DNA from: Myroides sp. JBRI-B21084
Lineage (GTDB): Bacteria; Bacteroidota; Bacteroidia; Flavobacteriales; Flavobacteriaceae
Assembly: GCF_030545015.1 (NCBI RefSeq)
Contig: NZ_CP120653.1
Coordinates: forward strand, 2,356,001-2,420,000
Length of the DNA stretch: 64,000 nt
Direction of reading: 5' to 3'
Under the pieces are notes generated by a model. It had not been told where the DNA came from. It made no database searches and saw only the letters and a list, made by a program, of their open reading frames with translations. A program made the translations under genes and the position numbers. Positions 45,075 to 53,553 of the stretch are shown here, in pieces. Positions within the stretch are counted from its first letter, which is position 1, and every line of letters begins with the position of its first letter.

Positions 45075-45155
45075 ATTGCTTTACTAATGCTACAAAATTA
45101 AAAAGTTATAAGTGTTTGTGTGTGTTTTTTACATTATTTTATAATTTTAACTAAT

Positions 45156-45190
45156 AAAAAAGCCTGTAATTTTTAATTTACAGACTTTTG
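45156..45190 (-). terminator. terminator of the SRPBCC gene
   Basis: CTGTAA/TTACAG and AAAAG/CTTTT arms with one mismatch, followed on the minus strand by a T run. Confidence 0.65.
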
Positions 45191-45203
45191 TTTGGTAACA
45201 AGT

Positions 45204-45725
45204 TTATTGTTTTTCTAAAACTTCTTTAAGGTTTGCGGTTCCTTTTTCAAAGTCTTTATTCATATTGTAAAACAAATTCATAATGTTAAAAGGGTAGGGC
45301 ATTTCGCCATCAACCACCCAAGTAACTTTTGTTTGGTTATCAGAAATTGCTTCGGTTGTAAAAAACGATTTAGCTGGTTCTGCATTATCCATTAAAAACA
45401 AATCAATAGCAACACGGCTGCCTTCGGTAATTTTAGTAATAACTTGGGCACCGTTGCCTACTTCTTCGCTTGTCCAACTGTATTTAAAACCTTCGGTACC
45501 GTCAACGCCTTCAGAAGTAGATTTTATATTTGGATCCATATCAAACCACACCCCAAAATTTTCTTGGTTTTTAATTAGTTTTACGTAGTTAAAAACATCT
45601 TGGTTGGGTTTGTTTATTACAGCCGAACCTTCGGCATGAAACGTTTTTGGTAAAAAGGCTGCAACTGCTAGTGCCAAGGCAACAATACCTAAAACACTAA
45701 AAAATAAGTATTTTAAAAATTTCAT
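45204..45725 (-). CDS. SRPBCC family protein with N-terminal membrane anchor
   Basis: 173 residues. One membrane helix (about 7-25) is followed by a START/polyketide-cyclase-like domain (about 32-170) with VFNYVKLIKN, the GTEGFKYSW strand, and an amphipathic C-terminal helix (YNMNKDFEKGTANLKEVLE). Such domains bind hydrophobic ligands; the specific one is unknown. Monocistronic between terminators. Confidence 0.75.
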   Translation of the reverse strand: MKFLKYLFFSVLGIVALALAVAAFLPKTFHAEGSAVINKPNQDVFNYVKLIKNQENFGVWFDMDPNIKSTSEGVDGTEGFKYSWTSEEVGNGAQVITKITEGSRVAIDLFLMDNAEPAKSFFTTEAISDNQTKVTWVVDGEMPYPFNIMNLFYNMNKDFEKGTANLKEVLEKQ

Positions 45726-45876
45726 AGTATCAATTATTTAGTAAATAAATTAGCTTACTCGCAAGTGCCGTTAAAATTTAAATAAGCATGTATTTTCGCC
45801 ATTATTTGTATTTTTAATGTTAATGCTTTAAATATAGTTAATTTTTTAAATTAGTTATATGTTTTTGTGTGTATTA

Positions 45877-46329
45877 TTACTTTTTTAAATTGCTTTGGTA
45901 AATGTTTACATATTCACTTACCGAAATTTTTTGCATAAGTTGTGCGATTAATTCAAACGGAATATCGTCTGTTTTTTTAAATCGAATGCAACTTTTACCC
46001 ATATCTAATTTGCGTTTGCTGTATTTAGGATATTCACTAACAAACCAATGGTACACATTAGGCATCATGTAAATACCCATGTGATACAATGCAATATGAC
46101 TTTTTTGCGATGCTAGATTTACAAAAGGTAAAGGCAATTCGGGCGTGCAATGATATCCTGCCGGGAAAATACTTTTAGGCACCACAAAACCTATGTTGTT
46201 GTAAATAAAATACTCTTGAAACTCTTTTGGAATGTTGTTTTTAACGGTTTCGTATAATTTTGTGAACGCTTCTTTTCTGTCTGGTGTTAACTGATCTAAA
46301 TATTCTTGAACGGTGGTGGGTGTTGTCAT
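45877..46329 (-). CDS. DUF1801 domain protein
   Basis: 150 residues. The N terminus (VQEYLDQLTPDRKEAFTKL) and the middle (GFVVPKSIFPAGYH, KSHIALYHMG) match the YdhG/DUF1801 fold; C-terminal MGKSCIRFKKTDDIP is also conserved. Function unknown. It follows the M3 peptidase gene by 22 nt and probably shares its transcript. Confidence 0.83.
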   Translation of the reverse strand: MTTPTTVQEYLDQLTPDRKEAFTKLYETVKNNIPKEFQEYFIYNNIGFVVPKSIFPAGYHCTPELPLPFVNLASQKSHIALYHMGIYMMPNVYHWFVSEYPKYSKRKLDMGKSCIRFKKTDDIPFELIAQLMQKISVSEYVNIYQSNLKK

Positions 46330-46351
46330 AAATTCTACTTATAATGTTAAT

Positions 46352-48370
46352 TTAAATTAATCCGGCACGTTTTAAAAGTGCATTTGGCGATGGTTCTTGT
46401 CCACGGAAATTTTTATAAAGCGTCATAGGATGATCGGTGCCACCTTGCGATAGAATATGATTTTTAAACTTAGTAGCGATTTCTTTGTTAAAAATTCCGT
46501 TTTGTTCAAAATAATCAAAAGCATCGGCATCTAAAACCTCGGCCCATTTGTATGAATAATAGCCAGCGGCGTATCCACCAGCAAAAATGTGCGAAAAAGC
46601 GGTGCTCATGGCATTTTCTGCAACATCGGGATACAGTTTTGTGCTTTCAAATTCTTGATTTTCAAATTCTTTTAAACTGTCTATGCTTTCAGGGTTTTTT
46701 GTATGCCAAGCCATGTCTAACAAACCAAAACTTAATTGACGTAACGTAGCCATTCCTTCTAAAAAGTTAGCACTTTCTTTAATTTTATCAATATAAACTT
46801 GTGGAATGGTTTCGCCTGTTTCATAATGTTTGGCGAACAAAGCCAATGTTTCAGGTTGATACACCCAGTTTTCCATTATTTGACTAGGAAGTTCTACAAA
46901 ATCCCAGTAAACCGATGTGCCCGATAACGATGGGTAAGTTGTATTTGCCAACATGCCGTGTAACGCATGACCAAATTCGTGAAACAACGTTGTTACTTCG
47001 TTAAATGTTAGTAACGATGGTTTTGATGAAGTAGGAGGGGTGAAGTTACAAACTATTGAAACATGTGGGCGTTCGTTAACTCCGTTTTTAATCCATTGCG
47101 ATTTAAAAGATGTCATCCATGCGCCATTGCGTTTTCCCTTTCGTGGAAAGAAATCGGTATAAAAAAGGGCAATTTTTTCGCCACTTTCATTCTTAACTTC
47201 AAAAGTTTGCACATCGTTGTGGTAGGTATCTACTGTAAAAACTTCGTTAAAATGCAAACCAAACAATTTTTCTGCAACGGTAAACGCACCATTTAACACA
47301 TTTTCTAGTTTAAAGTAAGGTTTTAGGGCTTCATCGTCTAAATTAAAACGTTCTTGTTTTAGTTTTTCGCTGTAATAACTACCGTCCCATTTTTCTAAAC
47401 TGTCAATTCCATCTAATTTTTGTGCGTAAACTGTCAATTCATCAAACTCATTTTGTGCAGCAGGTTTGGCTTTTATCAATAAATCGTTTAAAAAAGTCAA
47501 TACTTTTTCTGGATTTTGCGCCATACGTTCTTCTAACACAAAAGCAGCGTGGTTTTTATAACCCAATAATTGTGCACGTTGGTTGCGTAGTGTTACAATT
47601 TTTAAAACAATAGCTTCGTTATTAAAATTGTTTTTTTGAAACCCTTTTTTACCATTAGCAATAGTAATTTCTTTTCGTAATTCTCGGTTTTTAGCGTAGG
47701 TAACAAATGGTAAATAACTTGGATAATCTAAAGTGAAAATCCAGCCTTGTTTTTCTTGTTGCTCTGCTAAGTTTTTGGCAGCTTCAACAACACCTTCGGG
47801 TAATCCGGCTAAATCTTCTTCGTTGGTTATGTGCAGTTGATATGCGTTGGTTTCGGCTAAAATATTTTCATTAAATTGTAATGAAAGTACCGATAATTGC
47901 GCATCAATTTGGCGTAAATTTTCTTTTTGCTCATCATTTAACAATGCACCATTGCGTGCAAAACCTTTGTACGTTTTATTTAACAACGTGTTTTGTTCGG
48001 TAGTTAAGGTTGATTTGTCTGCTGTATCAAACACTTGTTTAACACGTTTAAATAAATCAGGATTTAGCGAAATATCGTTACCAAAAGCCGATAGTTTTGG
48101 AGCAACAACTTGGGCTATTTTTTGTAATTCTTCGTTGGTTTCGGCCGAATTTAAGTTAAAAAAGATGTTCGAAATACGGTCTAATTGCATACCCGAAAAA
48201 GCCATGGCTTCAATTGTATTTTCAAAAGTAGGAGTGTTACTATTTGTAATAATTTGTTGAATTTCTGCTTTTGCTTGTTTAATAGCTTCATCAAAAGCAG
48301 GTTCGTAATTATCGGTTTTTATTTGTGAAAACGGAGCTGTATCGAAATTTGTTAATAAAATATTTTCCAT
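46352..48370 (-). CDS. dcp: M3 family peptidase (peptidyl-dipeptidase Dcp / oligopeptidase A type)
   Basis: 672 residues, the usual M3 length, with no signal peptide. The zinc motif is FHEFGHALH (HExxH at about 460-464), followed by FVELPSQIMENW, which holds the third ligand Glu. The N-terminal half is helical, as in the clam-shell fold. It degrades oligopeptides in the cytoplasm. Dcp versus oligopeptidase A cannot be separated with certainty. Confidence 0.9.
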   Translation of the reverse strand: MENILLTNFDTAPFSQIKTDNYEPAFDEAIKQAKAEIQQIITNSNTPTFENTIEAMAFSGMQLDRISNIFFNLNSAETNEELQKIAQVVAPKLSAFGNDISLNPDLFKRVKQVFDTADKSTLTTEQNTLLNKTYKGFARNGALLNDEQKENLRQIDAQLSVLSLQFNENILAETNAYQLHITNEEDLAGLPEGVVEAAKNLAEQQEKQGWIFTLDYPSYLPFVTYAKNRELRKEITIANGKKGFQKNNFNNEAIVLKIVTLRNQRAQLLGYKNHAAFVLEERMAQNPEKVLTFLNDLLIKAKPAAQNEFDELTVYAQKLDGIDSLEKWDGSYYSEKLKQERFNLDDEALKPYFKLENVLNGAFTVAEKLFGLHFNEVFTVDTYHNDVQTFEVKNESGEKIALFYTDFFPRKGKRNGAWMTSFKSQWIKNGVNERPHVSIVCNFTPPTSSKPSLLTFNEVTTLFHEFGHALHGMLANTTYPSLSGTSVYWDFVELPSQIMENWVYQPETLALFAKHYETGETIPQVYIDKIKESANFLEGMATLRQLSFGLLDMAWHTKNPESIDSLKEFENQEFESTKLYPDVAENAMSTAFSHIFAGGYAAGYYSYKWAEVLDADAFDYFEQNGIFNKEIATKFKNHILSQGGTDHPMTLYKNFRGQEPSPNALLKRAGLI

Positions 48371-48471
48371 TGAATCGTTTAAAATTAAACCTTAAAAGTA
48401 AGGATAATATCGTTAAAGAAGTATTAAAGCAAATTGAAAATTTAGTATATTAGATTGGTAAAAAGATATCT

Positions 48472-49374
48472 ATGGAAGTTAATGTACAAGAAATATCAAA
48501 AAAATATAATATTTCAGAAGAAGATTCGATATTAAAAATTAACACAATGTTAAATTCGTCAAGTTTTGAAAGTAATAAACAAAAGTTAAAGTGTATTAAT
48601 GATTTACTTTTAAAAATACGATTGTTAGATGAGTTGAATAATAGACATACTCATTCGAAATATTTTGTAGATAAAGTTTTTATAAATATAAGAAGCTTAA
48701 TTACTCTTTTAGATAATACTAATGATAGAATTTACGACTTTAATACTATCGTAAGTATTATTAGAAATATTCTAGAATCAATTGTTTATTTTGATAATAT
48801 TTTTACAGAAAGTAGTTCTGAAGAGGAAGCTGATTTTAATTACATTATATTTGAATATCAGTACTTTAAAGATCAAAAAATGAAATTTAAAAAAGAGAGT
48901 GAATTTTATTTAGAATATAAAGAGAAAGAAGATGAATATATGATGAAGATGAGAATGCATGTTTTACAGAACATCCCTTTGCAAGCCATTGATAAAAAAA
49001 ATTTATGTTTAGTTAAAAATGGGAGTATAATAAGTAAAACAATGACGGACTATATAATAGATTTTGTTCGTAAAGGGAATAGATTTAGATTAAGTGAAGG
49101 ATTTTTTATAAATCTCTATAAACATTTGAGTGGTGAAGCTCATAACTCAAAAAATGTAATTGATTATTTTCGATATAGCATACCAGAAGAAAGAGAAATA
49201 CAAATAGCTAATCAACTTGAAATTCTATTAAATATATTAGATTGTTTTACTTTGTCAATTTTTAAATATTACAAGATTAATTTATCATCTGAGAAAAATC
49301 AGGATGTATATCTTTATGTAAATTTTCTTAAAGATGTTAATAATCTTAAATTAAAAAACAACAAAGTTTTTTGA
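48472..49374 (+). CDS. AT-rich orphan protein, possibly accessory
   Basis: 300 residues, not recognised. Helical and highly charged (Lys/Glu/Asn/Ile). It has a coiled-coil-prone middle (KMKFKKESEFYLEYKEKEDEYMMKMRM) and a conserved-looking YKHLSGEAHNSKN segment (about 213-225), reminiscent of HEPN/DUF5677-like helical bundles. Codon use (AGA, ATA, GGA) and AT content differ from flanking housekeeping genes, suggesting horizontal acquisition. It stands alone between dcp and purE. Confidence 0.55.
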   Translation: MEVNVQEISKKYNISEEDSILKINTMLNSSSFESNKQKLKCINDLLLKIRLLDELNNRHTHSKYFVDKVFINIRSLITLLDNTNDRIYDFNTIVSIIRNILESIVYFDNIFTESSSEEEADFNYIIFEYQYFKDQKMKFKKESEFYLEYKEKEDEYMMKMRMHVLQNIPLQAIDKKNLCLVKNGSIISKTMTDYIIDFVRKGNRFRLSEGFFINLYKHLSGEAHNSKNVIDYFRYSIPEEREIQIANQLEILLNILDCFTLSIFKYYKINLSSEKNQDVYLYVNFLKDVNNLKLKNNKVF

Positions 49375-49385
49375 AACCTTGCAGC

Positions 49386-49421
49386 AATAAAAAGAGCAAC
49401 TTTTCAGTCGCTCTTTTTATT
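49386..49421. terminator. bidirectional terminator between the orphan gene and purE
   Basis: 12-bp stem (AATAAAAAGAGC / GCTCTTTTTATT) with a 12-nt loop. The purE stop codon begins in its right arm. Confidence 0.8.
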
Positions 49422-49899
49422 ATTTTAAACCTTCGGCTGCTTTTAAAACCGCTTCTTTCAAACCTAATTTATAATCAATCATTTTTTGAAGTAAATCTAC
49501 ATTTTGACTTGCTAAAATTTGTACAGCCAACAATCCTGCGTTTTTAGCTCCGTTTAAAGCAACCGTTGCTACAGGAACACCGCCTGGCATTTGCAGTATT
49601 GATAAAACCGAATCCCAACCGTCAATAGAATTACTCGACTTTACTGGAACACCAATTACAGGTAATGGACTCATACTTGCTACCATTCCTGGTAAATGTG
49701 CCGCACCACCAGCACCTGCAATAATTACATTGATGCCGTTTTTATGTGCGCTGTTAGAAAAATCGACTAATTTTTCTGGTGTTCTGTGTGCCGATACAAT
49801 ATCAACATGTGTTTCTACTCCAAATTCGTTTAATATATCTATGGCTTGTTGCATTACCGGCATATCCGAAATGCTGCCCATTACTACTGCTACTTTCAT
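49420..49899 (-). CDS. purE: N5-carboxyaminoimidazole ribonucleotide mutase
   Basis: 159 residues, the class I PurE length. GSISDMPVM (phosphate/ribose loop), SAHRTPEKL with the catalytic His, and AGAGGAAHLPGM are present. It converts N5-CAIR, the PurK product, to CAIR in purine synthesis. It begins 24 nt after the toxin gene, so the toxin-antitoxin pair interrupts the usual purK-purE neighbourhood. Confidence 0.95.
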   Translation of the reverse strand: MKVAVVMGSISDMPVMQQAIDILNEFGVETHVDIVSAHRTPEKLVDFSNSAHKNGINVIIAGAGGAAHLPGMVASMSPLPVIGVPVKSSNSIDGWDSVLSILQMPGGVPVATVALNGAKNAGLLAVQILASQNVDLLQKMIDYKLGLKEAVLKAAEGLK

Positions 49900-49923
49900 T
49901 TTTTGTTTATATATTTTTAGTAT

Positions 49924-50232
49924 TTATGAGATGTAATCAAATTCAGTTTCTTTTTCATCTCTTCTTGTATCCCAAACAGATAAAATTATTAGTTCGGTTG
50001 TCGTAAATTCGTAAAAAATCAAATAATCTCGTACAATGGTTATCCTTATGGAACTATCTTTCGAAGCTCTTCCTATTTCATGATGTGTACAGAGTAGTTT
50101 TATCGTTTCGGAAAATAATTTATTAAGCTTTTTTGAATATGTTTTTGACTTGGTTTTATTATACCAATAAGTCAGTATTTCTATTCTTTCTAAATGAGCA
50201 GTTTTTGTCCAAACTATTCTTCTTTTAGCCAT
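49924..50232 (-). CDS. ParE/RelE-family toxin
   Basis: 102 residues: an N-terminal basic strand-helix (KRRIVWTKTAHLERIEILTYWYNKT), then HHEIGRASKDSSIRITIVRDYLIFYEF and LIILSVWDTRRD, the fold signature of RelE/ParE toxins. They block translation (RelE) or gyrase (ParE); the ending WDTRRD favours the ParE-like type. It overlaps the upstream antitoxin by 19 nt, the standard toxin-antitoxin arrangement. Confidence 0.88.
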   Translation of the reverse strand: MAKRRIVWTKTAHLERIEILTYWYNKTKSKTYSKKLNKLFSETIKLLCTHHEIGRASKDSSIRITIVRDYLIFYEFTTTELIILSVWDTRRDEKETEFDYIS

Positions 50233-50456
50233 TGGTCAATTTCTTTATCAGCTTCTTCATTAGTAATATAATCACCTTTTTTATATTCCTTTCTTGCTTC
50301 TGCAACTCGATTTTTTTGCTCAGAAGATAACTCATACAAGTTCTCTTCTAGTTCAAAATCTAAAAGTTTTTTAATTTCCTTAATTACACGAATTTCTTTT
50401 AATTCGGTAATTCTGTTGATTATATCTAGCTTTAGTTGTAATTCTGAAGTGCTCAT
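50214..50456 (-). CDS. antitoxin of the ParE/RelE-type module
   Basis: 80 residues, acidic and helical. The N-terminal region could bind DNA or dimerise; the C-terminal YITNEEADKEIDQWLKEE is like the toxin-wrapping tail of small Bacteroidota antitoxins. It precedes and overlaps the toxin gene by 19 nt. Family assignment rests on context and composition. It lies 50 nt downstream of purK. Confidence 0.78.
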   Translation of the reverse strand: MSTSELQLKLDIINRITELKEIRVIKEIKKLLDFELEENLYELSSEQKNRVAEARKEYKKGDYITNEEADKEIDQWLKEE

Positions 50457-50506
50457 TTTAAAGAAATTTACATTAAAGTTAATAAAAAAATCTAATAAAA
50501 ATAATA

Positions 50507-51661
50507 CTACTTCGAAATCACTCTAATGGTTTCTTTAACTTGTTGAGCTACTTTACGCGCTTCGGTCATGTTTTCGTTTACAATAGTAACATGTCCCATT
50601 TTGCGGAACGGACGTGTTTCGCGTTTTCCGTAAATATGCGGAGTAACACCATCAATCGCCATGATTTTTTCGATATTTTCATAAACTACTTGCCCCGAAA
50701 ATCCTTCTTCGCCTACTAAATTCACCATAATTCCGGCAACCTTACTGTCGGTATTTCCTAAAGGTAAATCTAAAACAGCGCGAATGTGTTGTTCAAATTG
50801 TGAGGTGTAACTCGCTTCGATAGAATAATGACCCGAATTGTGCGGACGTGGAGCAACTTCGTTCACTAAAATTTTATCATCTTCGGTTTGAAACATTTCT
50901 ACAGCCAACAAACCCACGTGATTAAAACTTTCTGAAACTTTTAAGGCAATTTCACGCGCGTTGTTTGCAACATTATCATCGATACGAGCCGGACAAATTA
51001 CATATTCAACCTGATTGGCTTCTGGGTGAAACTCCATTTCTACCACAGGATAGGTTTTGATTTCGCCCGATGCCGAACGTGCTACAATTACCGCTAATTC
51101 ATTTTTAAATGGAATCATTGTTTCTGCAATACATTCGGTTTCTGGTAACAAATCAAAATCGGTTACTTTACGAACCACTTTAACACCGTTCCCATCGTAA
51201 CCACCTTCGGTTGCTTTCCAAACAAAAGGCAATTCAACAACACCGTTTTCAACATCGCTTTTTAAGTTTTGCAATAAACTATAGCGTTTGTAGGGTGCTG
51301 TAGGAATATTATTTTGGGTATAAAAGTCTTTTTGGTTGCCTTTATTTTTAATTAAGCGTAAGGTTTTTGGCGAAGGATATACTTTTTTACCTTGATTTTC
51401 TAAGGTTTCTAAAGCTTCTAAATTTACATTTTCAATTTCAATAGTTAAAACATCTACCTGATTTCCTAAATTAATCACGGTTTCGTAATCGGTTAACGAA
51501 CCTTGAAAAAATTTAGTAGCACCAAATTGGCAAGGCGCTTCGGCACTTGGGTCTACTACATACGTTTGAATATCAAACTTTCGGGTTTCGGTTAGCATCA
51601 TTTTGCCTAATTGTCCGCCACCTAAAATGCCTAATTTAAAATCAGAAGAAAAATAGTTCAT
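50507..51661 (-). CDS. purK: N5-carboxyaminoimidazole ribonucleotide synthase
   Basis: 384 residues from ATG 51661; the longer frame contains a promoter-like box and a non-conserved start. GILGGGQLGKMM is the N-terminal motif, and the ATP-grasp domain has WKATEGGYDGNGV and NEVAPRPHNSGHY. It makes N5-CAIR from AIR, bicarbonate and ATP, feeding PurE. Confidence 0.94.
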   Translation of the reverse strand: MNYFSSDFKLGILGGGQLGKMMLTETRKFDIQTYVVDPSAEAPCQFGATKFFQGSLTDYETVINLGNQVDVLTIEIENVNLEALETLENQGKKVYPSPKTLRLIKNKGNQKDFYTQNNIPTAPYKRYSLLQNLKSDVENGVVELPFVWKATEGGYDGNGVKVVRKVTDFDLLPETECIAETMIPFKNELAVIVARSASGEIKTYPVVEMEFHPEANQVEYVICPARIDDNVANNAREIALKVSESFNHVGLLAVEMFQTEDDKILVNEVAPRPHNSGHYSIEASYTSQFEQHIRAVLDLPLGNTDSKVAGIMVNLVGEEGFSGQVVYENIEKIMAIDGVTPHIYGKRETRPFRKMGHVTIVNENMTEARKVAQQVKETIRVISK

Positions 51662-51683
51662 TGTATTGTTGTTTTTATGGCTG

Positions 51684-51691
51684 CAAAGATA
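51684..51691 (-). promoter_or_regulatory. candidate -7 box of purK
   Basis: Minus-strand TATCTTTG (TAnnTTTG), 22 nt upstream of ATG 51661. It lies inside the longer frame and supports the shorter protein. Confidence 0.45.
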
Positions 51692-51722
51692 CTGTTTCAT
51701 ACAACATTAAAAAAATGTAAAA

Positions 51723-52268
51723 TCATGATTTTTGTTTGTGAAGCAGTTTTAAAATTTTTCTACCACGACTTAAAAACGATGGTTCTTGTAAAAGCAAGTT
51801 TTGTTCAATAAGTGCAATTAAATGGTCTTTAATCCAGATTTCTTCATCTACCAAAAAATAAAGTATATTTATTGCATTTACACGTGTTGCAACTGCCGAA
51901 GGCAATATAATCCAATCGAACATTGTTTGTATAATTTGCTTTTTTTGTGACTTATCATATATGTTTTTGTTGTTTTTTAGTTGGTGGAAAAGCGTACGCG
52001 ATACACACCTTTTATTAGATTCATGTGTTTCATTTAAAGCTTTTTGTAAATACAAATCTAAAGCGGTATTTAAATAATCAATATGGCGTTCTACCAACAT
52101 GTCTAAGGCATGATACAATACAATTTTTTGTTTAGCATCTACACTGTAAATTACTTCTAAAAAATCTTTAGCGGTAATATGTTCATTCAAAACATAATTC
52201 ATAGCCAGCGTTCTGCTGTTGATACTTAAATTATGCTTATTGTTTGAAAAATAGGTAATTACATTCAT
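51723..52268 (-). CDS. hypothetical helical-repeat-like protein
   Basis: 181 residues, not recognised. All-helical with repeating hydrophobic patterns (DFLEVIYSV, ALDMLVERHI, VNAINILYFLVDE), suggesting a HEAT/ARM-type solenoid. No signal peptide. It lies upstream of purK and diverges from hpt. Internal ATG at residue 23 is an alternative start. Confidence 0.6.
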   Translation of the reverse strand: MNVITYFSNNKHNLSINSRTLAMNYVLNEHITAKDFLEVIYSVDAKQKIVLYHALDMLVERHIDYLNTALDLYLQKALNETHESNKRCVSRTLFHQLKNNKNIYDKSQKKQIIQTMFDWIILPSAVATRVNAINILYFLVDEEIWIKDHLIALIEQNLLLQEPSFLSRGRKILKLLHKQKS

Positions 52269-52357
52269 ATAAAATTATTAAAATGGTAATTTATGCTAAA
52301 AATAAAAATATATTTGGCAAAATTGCGAATAAACTTTAATTAAAGTAGCTGTATTTG

Positions 52358-52365
52358 TATATTTG
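52358..52365 (+). promoter_or_regulatory. candidate -7 box of hpt-adk
   Basis: TATATTTG (TAnnTTTG), 17 nt upstream of the hpt ATG. Confidence 0.5.
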
Positions 52366-52382
52366 CACCGTTAAAAATAAAT

Positions 52383-52913
52383 ATGGAACTTAAAATTTTA
52401 GATAAAACGTTTGTACCTTATATTTCTGCACAAGAAATAAATAAAGAAATACAACGTATAGCAACCAATTTGCACGAAAATCTAAAGGATGAAATTCCTG
52501 TTTTTTTAGTGGTTTTAAATGGCGCGTTTATGTTTGCTGCCGATTTACTTAAATACTACACAGCACCTGCGGAAGTATCGTTTGTAAAATTAGCATCGTA
52601 CCAAGGCACCACCACAACTGGTAATGTAACCCAATTATTAGGGTTAGATGTAGATTTAACCAATAAACACGTTGTAATTGTAGAAGATATTGTTGATACA
52701 GGTACAACCATTACCGCTTTACAACAACTAATAAACACACATAAGGTAAAAAGTTTGCAGGTTGCAACTTTGTTTTTTAAACCCGAAGCTTATAAGCAAA
52801 ATGTAACAATTAACCATATTGGCTTTAGCATTCCCAACAAGTTTATTGTAGGGTACGGTTTAGATTACAACAAGCAAGGCAGAAATTTACCCGAAGTTTA
52901 TCAAATAAAATAA
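52383..52913 (+). CDS. hpt: hypoxanthine phosphoribosyltransferase
   Basis: 176 residues. PRPP-binding motif VVIVEDIVDTGTT (about 99-111), the flexible loop KLASYQGTTTTG and the C-terminal GYGLDYNKQGRNLPE are those of HPRT. It salvages hypoxanthine (and guanine) to IMP/GMP. It is followed after 7 nt by adk, a typical nucleotide-metabolism pairing in flavobacteria. Confidence 0.94.
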   Translation: MELKILDKTFVPYISAQEINKEIQRIATNLHENLKDEIPVFLVVLNGAFMFAADLLKYYTAPAEVSFVKLASYQGTTTTGNVTQLLGLDVDLTNKHVVIVEDIVDTGTTITALQQLINTHKVKSLQVATLFFKPEAYKQNVTINHIGFSIPNKFIVGYGLDYNKQGRNLPEVYQIK

Positions 52914-52920
52914 CATAAAA

Positions 52921-53493
52921 ATGATTGCAATAGTTTTATTCGGAAAGCCCGGTGCTGGTAAAGGTACACAGGCAGAATTTTTAAAAGAAAAATACAACCT
53001 TACGCACATTTCTACGGGCGATGTTTTTAGATACAATATTAAAAACGAAACCGAATTAGGTAAAAAAGCAAAGGAGTTTATGGACCACGGCGAATTGGTG
53101 CCCGATTCTATTACTATTGATATGTTGAAAAACGAAGTAACAAAAAATATGGATAAAGCTGGTTTTTTGTTTGATGGTTTTCCAAGAACCATTGCGCAAG
53201 CCGAAGCTTTAGACGCTTTTTTACAATCAATTAATTTAAGCGTAACTGCAACTGTTGCTTTAGAAGCCGATGACGATATTTTAGTGCAACGTATTTTAGA
53301 ACGCGGAAAAACATCGGGAAGACCAGACGATCAAGACGAAGCAAAAATTAGAACACGTTACGATGAATATAACGAAAAAACAGCTCCGTTGATTGATTTT
53401 TACCAAAAACAAAATAAATACCACGCCGTAAACGGTATAGGAACTATAGCAGAAATTACCCAAAGGTTAAGCACTGTTATTGACCAATTTTAA
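52921..53493 (+). CDS. adk: adenylate kinase
   Basis: 190 residues, the short-lid form. P-loop GKPGAGKGTQ, AMP-binding ISTGDVFR, GFLFDGFPRTIAQA, and the ERGKTSGRPDD lid-edge segment are intact. It equilibrates ATP, ADP and AMP. In the same run as hpt; a large inverted repeat follows it. Confidence 0.96.
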   Translation: MIAIVLFGKPGAGKGTQAEFLKEKYNLTHISTGDVFRYNIKNETELGKKAKEFMDHGELVPDSITIDMLKNEVTKNMDKAGFLFDGFPRTIAQAEALDAFLQSINLSVTATVALEADDDILVQRILERGKTSGRPDDQDEAKIRTRYDEYNEKTAPLIDFYQKQNKYHAVNGIGTIAEITQRLSTVIDQF

Positions 53494-53511
53494 TAATAAA
53501 AAAAATAGTTT

Positions 53512-53553
53512 AAATAATCTTACTCTTTTTTGTAATTTAGAGTAAGATTATTT
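53512..53553. promoter_or_regulatory. 14-bp perfect inverted repeat upstream of the CNNM gene
   Basis: AAATAATCTTACTC (53512-53525) pairs with GAGTAAGATTATTT (53540-53553), 14-nt loop. It lies 18 nt after the adk stop and covers the TTG at 53552. There is no T run after it, so it is a poor intrinsic terminator. It may be an operator or an RNA hairpin controlling initiation. Confidence 0.45.

Noticed and set aside
44189..45154. Open frames opposite the family-10 glycosidase-like gene
   Set aside because: They are antisense to a well-supported gene and encode low-complexity Phe/Leu/Val-rich products.
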